DNA of 44,983 nt from an uncultured Shimia sp. (GTDB lineage: Bacteria; Pseudomonadota; Alphaproteobacteria; Rhodobacterales; Rhodobacteraceae), in the NCBI RefSeq assembly GCF_913054185.1, contig NZ_CAJXIV010000022.1:1-44983 (forward strand). Reading direction: 5' to 3'. A program made the position numbers and the translations under genes. The notes beneath the pieces are model-generated. The model made no database searches. It saw only the letters and a program-made list of their open reading frames with translations, and was not told the DNA's origin. Below, piece by piece: positions 9,121 to 18,299 of this stretch. Within the stretch, counting starts at the first letter, position 1. Each line of letters opens with the position of its first letter.

Positions 9121-10350
9121 ATGCAACGGTCTTTCATTGCCAAGAACCCTTCGGTTCTGATCTTTCTTGCCTGCCTGGCCTTGTTCACTCTGATTGTGAC
9201 AGTTCTGTCTGAAGGTTTCGGCGTCGGGGTGATTTCAACTAGCTTTGTCAAAACACTTGGCAAGACTCTGTGCCTGTGTCTGGTTGCAGTGGCCATGGAC
9301 TTGATCTGGGGATTTACCGGTATCCTGTCGCTTGGCCATTTCGCTTTCTTTGGCCTGGGGGGCTACATGATTGGCATGTGGCTGATGTATGAGCGCACCC
9401 GCCTGATCGTGGTTGAGACACTCAGCCAAACAGAAATTCCTGCCACCAGTTCCGAAATTATTGACGGCATTGGAAACCAAATCTTCGGCGTGGTCGGCTC
9501 TAGTGATTTCCCACTGATCTGGGCTTTTTCGGACAGTCTGGTTCTACAGCTCGCAATGGTGGTTCTGGTGCCAGGATTGTTGGCACTGGTGTTTGGATGG
9601 TTCGCCTTCCGAAGCCGCGTCACCGGGGTTTACCTGTCAATCCTGACCCAGGCGATGACGCTGGCTCTGGCTTTGTATCTATTCCAAAACGACAGCGGTC
9701 TGCGTGGTAACAACGGGCTCTCAGGCCTGCAAAATTTGCCGGGTGTGACCGCTTCTCAGGACGAGGTGTCCCTATGGTTCCTCTGGGCCTCAGCTTTGGC
9801 CCTTGGCCTTGGATATCTGCTGGCGGCTTGGGTTGTTTCCGGCAAGCTTGGCTCTGTTATTCTTGGCATCCGAGACAACGAGGCGCGGGTGCGCTTTCTT
9901 GGCTATTCGGTCGAGACCTACAAGCTGGTGGTCTTCACATTTACCGCCTGTATCGCCGCAATCGCTGGAGCGCTCTACTACCCGCAGGCAGGGATCATCA
10001 ATCCCGCTGAAATCGCACCTATTGCGTCGATTTATCTGGCGGTCTGGGTCGCAATTGGTGGGCGTGGTCGGCTTTATGGTGCTGTAATCGGCGCCGCCTT
10101 TGTCAGCCTTCTAAGCACGTGGTTCACCGGAGGCCAAGCACCGGACATTCCGCTGGGGTTTTACACGGTCAAATGGGTCGACTGGTGGCTGGTGCTTTTG
10201 GGCTTGTCTTTTGTCGTAGTCACCCTGTTTGCCCCCAAAGGTATGGGTGGTCTGGTTGATCTGCTGTCGCAACGTAAAAGCCCCAATCGTCATGGCGCAG
10301 ACTTGGGCCCGGACGACGGCGCTTTGCGCGAACAGGAGGCAAGCCAATGA
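9121..10350 (+). CDS. urtC: Urea ABC transporter permease UrtC
   Basis: UrtC is the second membrane permease of the urea importer (LivM type). The 409-residue protein carries several membrane helices. It has the LivM-like blocks DLIWGFTGILSLGHFAFFGLGGY near residue 60 and GKLGSVILGIRDNEARVRFLGY in the cytoplasmic loop. It starts 3 bp after urtB and its stop overlaps the urtD start by 4 bp (ATGA), so the operon is tightly coupled. The polar C-terminal tail is likely cytoplasmic. Confidence 0.95.
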   Translation: MQRSFIAKNPSVLIFLACLALFTLIVTVLSEGFGVGVISTSFVKTLGKTLCLCLVAVAMDLIWGFTGILSLGHFAFFGLGGYMIGMWLMYERTRLIVVETLSQTEIPATSSEIIDGIGNQIFGVVGSSDFPLIWAFSDSLVLQLAMVVLVPGLLALVFGWFAFRSRVTGVYLSILTQAMTLALALYLFQNDSGLRGNNGLSGLQNLPGVTASQDEVSLWFLWASALALGLGYLLAAWVVSGKLGSVILGIRDNEARVRFLGYSVETYKLVVFTFTACIAAIAGALYYPQAGIINPAEIAPIASIYLAVWVAIGGRGRLYGAVIGAAFVSLLSTWFTGGQAPDIPLGFYTVKWVDWWLVLLGLSFVVVTLFAPKGMGGLVDLLSQRKSPNRHGADLGPDDGALREQEASQ

Positions 10351-11087
10351 ATACGCTCCTTGAAGTTTCCGGCGTATCAGTCACCTTTGACGGCTTTCGC
10401 GCCATCAACAATCTATCGTTCCAGATTGGTGACGCTGAGCTGCGTGCGGTTATCGGCCCCAACGGAGCGGGCAAAACCACCTTTATGGATATCGTCACCG
10501 GTAAAACCAGACCGGACGAGGGCCGCGTGACTTGGGGGGACAAATCCCAGTCCCTTCTGAAAATGAATGAGGCAAAAATTGCGCAGGCTGGAATTGGCCG
10601 CAAGTTTCAGAAACCCACGGTGTTCGAAGACCAGACGGTTCAAGAAAACCTGCTGATGGCGCTGAAAAAACCGCGCGGCTGGCTTTCAGTTCTGATGTAT
10701 CGGGCCAACACTGCGGACCTTGAAAAAACAGCAGCCCTGGCGCAGGAAATTGGATTGCTAGAAGAGTTGAGCCGAAAATCCGGCGAATTGAGTCACGGGC
10801 AAAAGCAATGGCTCGAAATTGGCATGTTGCTGGCGCAGGAGCCACGCCTGCTCCTGGTGGATGAACCAGCCGCCGGGATGACACCGCAAGAGCGCGAACA
10901 CACCACTGACCTATTGTTGGAAGCGGCCAAAACCCGCGCTGTGGTGGTGGTGGAACATGACATGGAATTTGTGCGGCGTTTGAATTGCAAGGTGACCGTA
11001 CTGCACGAGGGGTCGGTCTTGGCCGAAGGCAGCCTTGACCATGTCACCTCCAACCAAAACGTCATTGATGTCTATCTGGGGCGCTGA
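10347..11087 (+). CDS. urtD: Urea ABC transporter ATPase UrtD
   Basis: UrtD is one of two ATPases driving urea import. The 246-residue protein has Walker A GPNGAGKTT (37-45), a signature LSHGQ (148-152), Walker B with VDEPAAGM (171-178), and the switch His in VEHDM near residue 200. The LSHGQKQWLEIGM variant of the signature motif is characteristic of LivG/UrtD-type ATPases. It overlaps urtC by 4 bp and is followed 3 bp later by urtE. Confidence 0.96.
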   Translation: MNTLLEVSGVSVTFDGFRAINNLSFQIGDAELRAVIGPNGAGKTTFMDIVTGKTRPDEGRVTWGDKSQSLLKMNEAKIAQAGIGRKFQKPTVFEDQTVQENLLMALKKPRGWLSVLMYRANTADLEKTAALAQEIGLLEELSRKSGELSHGQKQWLEIGMLLAQEPRLLLVDEPAAGMTPQEREHTTDLLLEAAKTRAVVVVEHDMEFVRRLNCKVTVLHEGSVLAEGSLDHVTSNQNVIDVYLGR

Positions 11088-11090
11088 ATC

Positions 11091-11786
11091 ATGTTGAAAC
11101 TTCAAGATCTTACCTTGCACTATGGGCACTCGCAAATTCTCAACGGAATTTCGATGCAGGCCGACCCCGGCGAAGTGACTTGCGTGATGGGCACCAACGG
11201 AGTTGGTAAAACCAGCCTGATTAAAGCCATCTCAGGAACCCACCCGAGATCGGGTGGCAACATTGAACTGGCGGGCGAAGTGTTGGACGTTTTGCCGGCG
11301 CAAAAAATGGCGCATAAGCGGATTGCCTATGTGCCTCAAGGACGGGAAATCTTTCCCCTTCTGACAGTGCGCGAAAACCTGGAAACCGGGTTTGTGTGTT
11401 TGCCACCTGCCGAGCATTTCATACCGGATGAAATTTTTGAGCTCTTCCCTGTTCTTAAAGAAATGCAGAGCCGGCGTGGCGGGGATTTGTCCGGCGGACA
11501 GCAACAGCAGTTGGCGATTGCCAGGGCATTAATCACCAAGCCACGGTTGTTGCTCTTGGACGAGCCCACGGAGGGCATTCAACCCAATATTATTCAGCAG
11601 ATCGGTGAGGTGATCCGGCAATTAAGAGATAAAGGTGACATGGCGATTGTTCTGGTGGAGCAATATTTTGAGTTTGCCTATGAGCTGGCGGATAGGTTCG
11701 TGGTCTTGCGGCGTGGTGAAGTCATGATGGCTGGCACGAAAGACACCATTTCAAAAGAGGACCTGCTGAAAGGCGTTTCTGTGTGA
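11091..11786 (+). CDS. urtE: Urea ABC transporter ATPase UrtE
   Basis: UrtE is the second ATPase of the urea importer. The 231-residue protein has Walker A GTNGVGKTS (34-42), signature LSGGQ (133-137), Walker B LLLDEPTEGIQPN (around 155), and the switch His position replaced by VEQYFEFA, as is usual in LivF/UrtE proteins. It is the last gene of urtABCDE. No clear intrinsic terminator follows, and the next gene, a LacI-type regulator, starts 229 bp downstream. Confidence 0.96.
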   Translation: MLKLQDLTLHYGHSQILNGISMQADPGEVTCVMGTNGVGKTSLIKAISGTHPRSGGNIELAGEVLDVLPAQKMAHKRIAYVPQGREIFPLLTVRENLETGFVCLPPAEHFIPDEIFELFPVLKEMQSRRGGDLSGGQQQQLAIARALITKPRLLLLDEPTEGIQPNIIQQIGEVIRQLRDKGDMAIVLVEQYFEFAYELADRFVVLRRGEVMMAGTKDTISKEDLLKGVSV

Positions 11787-11966
11787 GTGGAAACCTGGGC
11801 GGTAAAAGAGCCGAGCACCCCAACGGAGCGAGGCAAAATACCTCAACCGCAGCAGACCATTTAGCCTACTAAGCGCTACGATTTCGACCTCTGAAATTTG
11901 ATCCATTTTGCACCAACCGCCAAAGGTCATTTCAATCATTTTGCAAAAAATCGTCAAAACCTCTTG

Positions 11967-11982
11967 CCGAAACCGGTTTCGG
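11967..11982. promoter_or_regulatory. Palindromic LacI-family operator upstream of the sugar/solute regulator
   Basis: The sequence CCGAAACCGGTTTCGG is a perfect 16-bp inverted repeat with a central CpG, as is typical for LacI/GalR-family operators. It lies 33 bp ahead of the GTG start of the LacI-type gene at 12016, so autoregulation and control of the downstream ABC operon are likely. No second perfect copy was noticed upstream of 13153. That suggests the regulator and transporter genes form a single transcription unit controlled from here. Confidence 0.7.
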
Positions 11983-12015
11983 AAACTTTGCTAGTCATCC
12001 AAGGGAGAATGACTC

Positions 12016-13131
12016 GTGCAAACCGGAATGCCCAAAACGCCATCAAAACTGCCGTCGCGCACTCGCAGAAGGGTGACAATTGCGGATGTTGCCAACGATC
12101 TAGGTGTGACAAAAAGCACGGTAAGTCGCGCCTTGAACGGCTACACCGATATCGCAGAAGGCACACGGTTGCGTATCAGTCGGGCGGCGGAGCGTCTTGG
12201 GTATCGCCCGCTCAGCCATGCTCAAGCAATCCGTACGGGACGAGTGCGGTCGCTTGGGCTGGTGCTTCAGGTCGACAACGAAGACAGCGCCCGCCCTTTT
12301 CTTGCAGATTTCATCGCAGGGGTCACTCAAGCAGCGAGTGCCGAGAATTGGACCGTCACAATTGCAACCGCCGAAACCGAACGCGGGGTGCAGGAAACGC
12401 TGTCGCGTCTTGTCGAGGAGCACAAAGCGGACGGATTTATTCTTCCGCGCACGCGGTCACGTGACAAGCGCGTTGAGGCGCTGCGTGCCCAAAACATCCC
12501 GTTTGTCATGTTTGGGCGCACAGAAGACCCGACAGGATGTTCTTGGTACGATATCAAAGGCGAGGACGCGATGCGTGCGGCAACGGCACGCCTCGCTAGT
12601 CAAGGGCACAAGCGGATTGCGCACGTACCCGGCGGCAGCGAATACACCTATTCCAAGCTGCGTATCGACGGGTACCGCGATGGCTTGGCTGCCGCCGGCC
12701 TCTCGATTGCCCCTGCCTTGATCACTGCACCTGCGATTACACATGACGCTGGAGAGGCTGCAACGCGGTCCCTTTTGATGATGGCAGAGCCACCCACAGC
12801 GATCACCTTCGCTGTGGATCGCGCCGCACTTGGTGCTTACCGGGTGGCGCAAGACTTGGGACTGCGCATTGGCAGTGACTTTTCGGTGATTGCTTATGAC
12901 GGCATTCCTGAAGGCGCCTACGCGAACCCTGGCCTTACGACGTTTGCGGTCAACAGCCGTCAAGCGGGGGATCGGCTTGCAACACTATTGATTAAACAAA
13001 TTCGGGGCACCGCTCCGGAAGAACTTCGCGAGTTGGCTCCGGCCACGCTCGTTGAGCGGGGGTCAGATGGGCCTCCACGTCTGACACCCGCCGAATTGGC
13101 ACGGTGTTTAAAGGACATACAAAAAACGTGA
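12016..13131 (+). CDS. LacI-family transcriptional regulator
   Basis: This is a DNA-binding repressor or activator of the LacI/GalR family. The helix-turn-helix and hinge lie at about residues 19-66 (VTIADVANDLGVTKSTVSRALNGY, hinge helix region ERLGYRP). A periplasmic-binding-protein-like effector domain follows, of normal length for a total of 371 residues. The GTG start at 12016 is preferred because GGGAG sits eight bases upstream; the ATG at 12028 has no such site. It is followed 21 bp later by the ABC-transporter binding protein gene, so it probably senses the transported glycoside or its breakdown product. Confidence 0.92.
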   Translation: MQTGMPKTPSKLPSRTRRRVTIADVANDLGVTKSTVSRALNGYTDIAEGTRLRISRAAERLGYRPLSHAQAIRTGRVRSLGLVLQVDNEDSARPFLADFIAGVTQAASAENWTVTIATAETERGVQETLSRLVEEHKADGFILPRTRSRDKRVEALRAQNIPFVMFGRTEDPTGCSWYDIKGEDAMRAATARLASQGHKRIAHVPGGSEYTYSKLRIDGYRDGLAAAGLSIAPALITAPAITHDAGEAATRSLLMMAEPPTAITFAVDRAALGAYRVAQDLGLRIGSDFSVIAYDGIPEGAYANPGLTTFAVNSRQAGDRLATLLIKQIRGTAPEELRELAPATLVERGSDGPPRLTPAELARCLKDIQKT

Positions 13132-13152
13132 AGTCCAATGGGAGGAACCAAC

Positions 13153-14505
13153 ATGAAACTTCAGAGAAAAACCAAATTATTGAGCAGCGCTGCACTTGCG
13201 CTGGTGATGGTGTCGGGGGCCGTCAATGCGGACACGATCCGGTTCTGGACAACCGAAGAGCAACCTGAGCGGCTCGCTAAGCAACAGGAAATGGCGGCTG
13301 AGTTTCAGGCCGCGACCGGCACCGAAGTGCAGGTCATTCCGGTAACAGAATCTGATTTGGGCACGCGCGCAACCGCCGCGTTTGCCGCCGGTGATCTGCC
13401 CGATGTGATTTACCACCCGCTGCAATATGCGCTGCCTTGGGCAGAAGCCGGCATTTTGGATACTGAGGCTGCATCAGAAGTTGTCGAAGGACTTGGCCAA
13501 GGCACATTTGCACCCGGTCCACTTGCGATGGCAGCCGTCGAAGGTGGGGTTGCCTCTGTACCGGTGGATGGCTGGACACAAATGATCGTCTACCGTGCTG
13601 ACAAGTTCGAAGAAGCTGGCCTAGAAGCGCCAACATCTTTCGCCAACGTCGTTGCGGCACTCGACAAACTTCACAACCCACCAGAGATGTACGGCTTCGT
13701 TGCAGCCACAAAAGTGGACGAAAACTTCATGTCGCAAGTGCTGGAACATGTGTTCCTCGCCAATGGCGTTTCGCCTGTGAACTATGACGGGGCTGCGGCG
13801 CTCGATCTGGCTGCAACCACCGAGGTGCTCGAATTCTACAAAGCAATCGCCGAAGCCTCTCCTCCCGGCGAACTGTACTGGAAACAATCGCGCGAGCTAT
13901 TCTTTGCGGGCCAAGCTGCGATGATCATCTGGTCACCGTTTATTCTGGATGAGTTGGCCGGTTTGCGCGACAGCGCTCCGCCCACAATCAATGACGACCC
14001 TACTTCGTCTGAGCTGGCGTCAAAGACTGGCATCGTAACCAATTTCTCGGGACCTTCGAACCCAGATGGGGCCGCATGGGGCGATGTGCGTTACTTTGGT
14101 ATCACCAATGACGCTGACACCGAACTGGCTATGGATTTTGTGAAGTTCTCAATGGATGAGGGCTACACCCAAACGCTGTCCATTGCGCCGGAAGGCAAGT
14201 TCCCGGTGCGTCGCGGCACGGCAGACGAACCAGAAAAGTTCTCGGAGGCCTGGTCGAAGTTGCCGGTTGGCGTGGACCGCAAGGCGCCGCTTGGCGACCT
14301 GTATGAACAAGCGATGATCAATGAGATCGTTGGTGGTCTTGATGTTGCCAAGCGTTGGGGCGTTGCCGAAGGTCAGCTGGGACTTGCGTCCAAAATGATC
14401 AACAGCCAGGTCATCAACCGCGTGGTGCGTCAGTACATCGACGGCGAAATTGATGCTGCTGCTGCTGTGACCGCCATGAACGAGCAACTTTCTGCAGTCG
14501 AGTAG
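13153..14505 (+). CDS. CUT1-type ABC transporter substrate-binding protein
   Basis: This is an extracellular solute-binding protein of family 1 (MalE/UgpB-like) for a carbohydrate-like ligand. The start at 13153 follows GGAGG by seven bases and gives a typical signal peptide with likely cleavage after VNA (near residue 26). An upstream in-frame ATG at 13138 precedes the ribosome binding site and is rejected. The mature protein begins DTIRFWTTEEQPERLAKQQEM, typical of the family. It is the first transporter gene after the LacI regulator and is followed by two permeases, a glycosidase and an ATPase. The ligand is unknown. Confidence 0.93.
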   Translation: MKLQRKTKLLSSAALALVMVSGAVNADTIRFWTTEEQPERLAKQQEMAAEFQAATGTEVQVIPVTESDLGTRATAAFAAGDLPDVIYHPLQYALPWAEAGILDTEAASEVVEGLGQGTFAPGPLAMAAVEGGVASVPVDGWTQMIVYRADKFEEAGLEAPTSFANVVAALDKLHNPPEMYGFVAATKVDENFMSQVLEHVFLANGVSPVNYDGAAALDLAATTEVLEFYKAIAEASPPGELYWKQSRELFFAGQAAMIIWSPFILDELAGLRDSAPPTINDDPTSSELASKTGIVTNFSGPSNPDGAAWGDVRYFGITNDADTELAMDFVKFSMDEGYTQTLSIAPEGKFPVRRGTADEPEKFSEAWSKLPVGVDRKAPLGDLYEQAMINEIVGGLDVAKRWGVAEGQLGLASKMINSQVINRVVRQYIDGEIDAAAAVTAMNEQLSAVE

Positions 14506-14520
14506 AAGTTAGCGCGGTAG

Positions 14521-14546
14521 CCCGCTCCGACATTTGTCGGGGCGGG
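14521..14546 (+). other. Stable RNA stem-loop between binding-protein and permease genes
   Basis: CCCGCTCCGAC and GTCGGGGCGGG (11-bp stem with one possible G-U pair) flank an ATTT loop. No U-run follows, so it is unlikely to be a full terminator. Its place between the binding-protein and permease genes fits the common arrangement in which a stem-loop protects the upstream message from decay or causes partial termination, giving more binding protein than permease. Confidence 0.65.
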
Positions 14547-14587
14547 GACATTCATCACTTCAACCTTTGTGTTGACCGGAGACCTTC

Positions 14588-15829
14588 ATGAACATTGCAA
14601 CCCCTCCTAAAGGGCGCGGCCCGCTGGCAAAGCGTGAAGCCCGATTGGCGTGGTCTTTGCTGTTGCCAACGATCACGATGGTGTCGCTGGTGGTGATCTT
14701 GCCGTTGCTTGCGATTTTCTGGATCAGTTTTAAGCCCATAGGGCTCGCTGACCTGCGCCCCCCAGCGCCTGTGCTGCGCGAGAGTTTGCGTGGCTCGGGA
14801 GACGACTTGCGGATCGAGTATCGGTTGCGAAATTCGAGCCGAGACACCGAAATAACTGATGTCACGATACGCGACACCTGGCCTGAAAGCCTGATTGTTG
14901 TCGGAGACTTACCTGCAGGATGTCATTTGGATGGAACCGTATTTGCCTGTGACCTGGGCGCCTTAGAGCCGGGTTTTAATGAACGGCTGCGTGTGCCGGT
15001 TATGTTAGCAGATGGCGCCGACAAGGATGCGGCGGAAGACGCCGCCGAAGGCAGCAGGCCACACGTGCGGGGCAACGCGGAGTCTATCCTGACAAACTTT
15101 GAGTTTACGTTCGACAACTTTGTGAAGGTTTTTGACGGAGACGAATTCTGGTCCGTGATGTGGGTCACGATTTTCTACACCGTGTTTGGCACCGTGGGAG
15201 CTTTGCTTCTGGGGCTGTTTGCCGCTCTGCTTTTGAACAAGAGCTTTCGAGGTCAGGGCATCCTGCGCGGGCTCTACCTGTTTCCATATGTCGCCCCCGT
15301 GATTGCAGTGGCGTTTACTTGGGTTAACCTGTTTGATCCGTTCTCTGGATCGGCAAATGCGCTGCTATTGCAGATGGGTGTGACCAGTGAGGCCATCAAC
15401 TTCTTTGGACAGCGGCCGCTCGCGCTCATCATGGTGACTGTGTTCGAAATCTGGCGCTATTTTCCGCTCAGTTTTCTCTTCATCCTTGCGCGGCTTCAAT
15501 CCATCGACACCGATATGTACGAGGCGGCCGATATGGACGGGGCATCGCCGTTTCAGAAATTTTGGTACCTGAGTTTGCCAATGTTGTTGGGCATTCTGTC
15601 GGTCCTCTTCCTGCTGCGATTCATTTGGACGTTCAACAAGTTTGACGACATCTTCCTATTGACCGGCGGCAACGCAGGAACACGTACATTGACCGTCAAC
15701 GTCTATGAACAAGCGTTTGCGGTCTCAAACATCGGTGCTGGTGCTGCCGTGGCGGTTATCATCTTTGGCTGTTTGTTGGTGTTCAGTGTCTTCTTCTTCA
15801 AGTTTATCAGCCGGGAGGAAGGGCTATGA
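14588..15829 (+). CDS. CUT1 ABC transporter permease (MalF-like) with inserted extracytoplasmic domain
   Basis: This is a membrane permease of the MalF/UgpA type. The first membrane helix is at about residues 21-48. An unusually large extracytoplasmic segment (about 50-165) follows, then the core membrane domain with the EAA loop YEAADMDGASPFQKFWYLSLP (311-331). The inserted segment includes a beta-rich stretch (about 70-140: LRIEYRLRNSSRDTEITDV...) with two cysteines (C112, C121). It resembles the DUF11-type conserved repeat domain seen in bacterial surface proteins, judged by pattern only. Total length is 413 residues against roughly 300 for a plain permease. It overlaps the next permease gene by 4 bp. 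Confidence 0.9.
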   Translation: MNIATPPKGRGPLAKREARLAWSLLLPTITMVSLVVILPLLAIFWISFKPIGLADLRPPAPVLRESLRGSGDDLRIEYRLRNSSRDTEITDVTIRDTWPESLIVVGDLPAGCHLDGTVFACDLGALEPGFNERLRVPVMLADGADKDAAEDAAEGSRPHVRGNAESILTNFEFTFDNFVKVFDGDEFWSVMWVTIFYTVFGTVGALLLGLFAALLLNKSFRGQGILRGLYLFPYVAPVIAVAFTWVNLFDPFSGSANALLLQMGVTSEAINFFGQRPLALIMVTVFEIWRYFPLSFLFILARLQSIDTDMYEAADMDGASPFQKFWYLSLPMLLGILSVLFLLRFIWTFNKFDDIFLLTGGNAGTRTLTVNVYEQAFAVSNIGAGAAVAVIIFGCLLVFSVFFFKFISREEGL

Positions 15830-17034
15830 GCCTCTTACGGTATGGATATGTGAGTGGCCCCGTCATCGGCGCTATCTGGCTCTTTGTCCTCGCTACCACC
15901 ATTTCGGTCACAATGTCTTTCGCCACCGGCGACGCGTTTAGACCCGCGTTGGTGTCATCATTGGTTTTGGGTGCCTTGGCAGGTTGGATCGCAGTGACGC
16001 CGCAAAACAAAACCACAAAAATTGCCATGATCTCAGCTCTGGTTTTTGCAACTTCCCTCACTGGTTTCGGCCCGACCGTGATGCAAAGCACCGCAACTTC
16101 TCAAGGTTTTGTCGCAATCTTGCTTGCACTTGTGATGGGCTGGTCGATTGTCTCGATCATGGCTGCCGTGCCATTTGGAAGCCTGTCACGGCATGAAATG
16201 GAGGAGGCCTGGATCCGGTTCCTGACAGGGTTTGGCTATATTTTCTTCACCGCAATCGTGTTGATCCCATTTTATGTGATGGTGATGACCTCGCTGAAGT
16301 CGCAATCTGATCTGTTGCAAAACCCGCTGGATTTCTCGCTGGATTTCGACAAAGGCGCGGCGCTTTTTCGCAGCTACTATGAGCTGTTCCGAGACTTCAA
16401 TTTCGGCACCTATATGTGGACCAGTTTCTATGTCTCAGTGCTGACCGTTCTGATTACGCTCGCGTTCTCCATTCCAGGGGCTTACGCCGTCGCGCGCTTG
16501 AATTTTCGTGGTCAAAAGGCCTTTTCGCGCTCAATTCTCCTGATCTACATGGTGCCAATGATCGTTTTGGCGTTGCCAATCTACATCGCGTTTTCCGTCA
16601 CAGGTCTGCGCAACACGGTGATCGGCATCATTCTGATCTATCCGGTCACAACGATCCCCGTGGCGCTCTATATGTTGCAAGGTTATTTTCGTGGCCTGCC
16701 GCCGGAGGTGGAAGAAGCGGGTCTTATGGACGGGTTAAATCGCCTTCAAGTCATCTGGAAAATCACACTGCCTTTGGCTCTGCCGGCGCTGGCATCGGTG
16801 AGCCTGTATGTCTTCATGATTGCCTGGAACGAGTTTCTTCTGGCTTTCATGCTGTTGGACGATCCCTCGAAATTCACACTCACGCGTGGCGTCGCCATGC
16901 TTAACAGCTCAGAAATTCCCCGCGAACATCTGATGGCAGGGGCGGTCATTGCGACCGTGCCGGTTATGGTTTTGTTTCTCGGGTTGGAGAAATTCATGAC
17001 CAAAGGTCTTACTGCAGGGAGCGTGAAAGGATGA
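15826..17034 (+). CDS. CUT1 ABC transporter permease (MalG-like) with extra N-terminal membrane helices
   Basis: This is the second permease of the transporter. The C-terminal part from about residue 130 is a standard MalG-like domain, with the EAA loop EVEEAGLMDGLNRLQVIWKI and the closing [13 protein letters not shown]. The N-terminal 130 residues are additional and contain about four predicted membrane helices (near 10-32, 40-58, 63-80 and 92-115). This makes the protein 402 residues against about 280 for the family. The start at 15826 overlaps the previous gene (ATGA), and the stop overlaps the glycosidase gene in the same way. Confidence 0.9.
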   Translation: MSLLRYGYVSGPVIGAIWLFVLATTISVTMSFATGDAFRPALVSSLVLGALAGWIAVTPQNKTTKIAMISALVFATSLTGFGPTVMQSTATSQGFVAILLALVMGWSIVSIMAAVPFGSLSRHEMEEAWIRFLTGFGYIFFTAIVLIPFYVMVMTSLKSQSDLLQNPLDFSLDFDKGAALFRSYYELFRDFNFGTYMWTSFYVSVLTVLITLAFSIPGAYAVARLNFRGQKAFSRSILLIYMVPMIVLALPIYIAFSVTGLRNTVIGIILIYPVTTIPVALYMLQGYFRGLPPEVEEAGLMDGLNRLQVIWKITLPLALPALASVSLYVFMIAWNEFLLAFMLLDDPSKFTLTRGVAMLNSSEIPREHLMAGAVIATVPVMVLFLGLEKFMTKGLTAGSVKG

Positions 17035-18299
17035 ACGCGCAAGCTATGCCAGATATGGATGAACAAGCGCGCGCGATTTTGCGCGGCAACGATCGCGGCG
17101 GATACACCGTGCCGACCGCTGGATTATACCCCTATCAATGGAACTGGGACAGCGCCTTTGCCGCTTGGGGATTTGCCACTTTCGATGTCGAAAGAGGCTG
17201 GGATGAAATTGAGACTTTGTTCTCAGGCCAGTGGGACAATGGCATGGTGCCGCACATCTTGTTTCATCGCCCTGACCCAGGATACTTTCCGGGACCTGAA
17301 GTATGGGGAGGCATAGGGCCCGTGGCCTCATCTGGCATCAGCCAGCCACCTGTTGCCGCAAGCTTCGCACGGCGGATTTACGACCTTGATCCGGATGCCA
17401 GCCTTCCAGTGGTGGCGCGTCTCTTCCCCAAGATGCTGGCGTGGCATCGGTGGTTTATGGAGTGGCGCCTTGATCAAGGGGCAGTCTGTATTACGCATCC
17501 TTGGGAAGCAGGCCGGGACAATACACCGGATTGGGATGGTGCGATGGCTGGCATCGATCCCAAAGATGTCGGGGACTACACCCGTCGAGACACCTCCCAT
17601 GTTGATCCAGAGATGCGCCCCACGAAGTATGACTACGACAGGTATGTCTGGTTGGTGCGACTGGGCCGTCGTTTAAACTGGGATGAGACGGCCTTGCTGG
17701 AGCAAAACCCCTTCCGCGTGGCCGATCCGACAATGACATTCACCCTTTTGCGCGCGCAGCGTGACCTAGCGGCGCTAGGCCGTATTCTGAAAGAAGACGT
17801 CAGCGAAATCGAAGCCGCAATCACAGTTTTGGAGGCAGGGGCCGAGACGCTATGGAACGCCGATCTTGGCAGCTATGACGCGCGCGATGTCCGCTCGGGC
17901 CAATGGTCCAACTGCGTATCCAACGCCTCTTTTCTGTGTTGGTACGCAGGGATCCAGAACCCAGCCATGGAAGCCCAATACGACCGCATCACGTCGGTCT
18001 GCACCTATCCGGTTCCCAGCCACGACCCAAGCTCCGACCGGTTTGATCCCAAACGCTATTGGAGAGGGCCTACGTGGGGCATCATGAACGCGCTCATCGG
18101 GATTGGCTTACAGGACTGCGGCCTTGTTGACAGAGCAGAAAGCCTGCGCACATCCACGGCTGACTTGATCCGCGAACATGGATTTGCCGAATATTTCGAC
18201 CCTCTTACAGGAGACGCCGCAGGTGGAGGCACATTCACCTGGACTGCGGCTGTATGGCTGGGCTGGGCCTCACCGTCACGTCCAAAAGGAGCGTTCTAA
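17031..18299 (+). CDS. GH63-like (mannosyl/glucosylglycerate hydrolase-type) glycosidase
   Basis: This is a cytoplasmic inverting glycosidase with an (alpha/alpha)6-barrel pattern. There is no signal peptide. Recognisable blocks are [16 protein letters not shown] (33-48), a probable general acid D163 in GRDNTPDWD, and a probable general base E387 in [11 protein letters not shown], followed by [11 protein letters not shown]. This layout matches GH63-related bacterial enzymes that hydrolyse mannosylglycerate or glucosylglycerate. The exact substrate cannot be read from sequence. At 422 residues it is similar to those enzymes. It lies inside the ABC operon (ATGA overlap upstream, TAATG overlap with the ATPase), so it very probably cleaves the imported solute. 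Confidence 0.85.
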   Translation: MNAQAMPDMDEQARAILRGNDRGGYTVPTAGLYPYQWNWDSAFAAWGFATFDVERGWDEIETLFSGQWDNGMVPHILFHRPDPGYFPGPEVWGGIGPVASSGISQPPVAASFARRIYDLDPDASLPVVARLFPKMLAWHRWFMEWRLDQGAVCITHPWEAGRDNTPDWDGAMAGIDPKDVGDYTRRDTSHVDPEMRPTKYDYDRYVWLVRLGRRLNWDETALLEQNPFRVADPTMTFTLLRAQRDLAALGRILKEDVSEIEAAITVLEAGAETLWNADLGSYDARDVRSGQWSNCVSNASFLCWYAGIQNPAMEAQYDRITSVCTYPVPSHDPSSDRFDPKRYWRGPTWGIMNALIGIGLQDCGLVDRAESLRTSTADLIREHGFAEYFDPLTGDAAGGGTFTWTAAVWLGWASPSRPKGAF

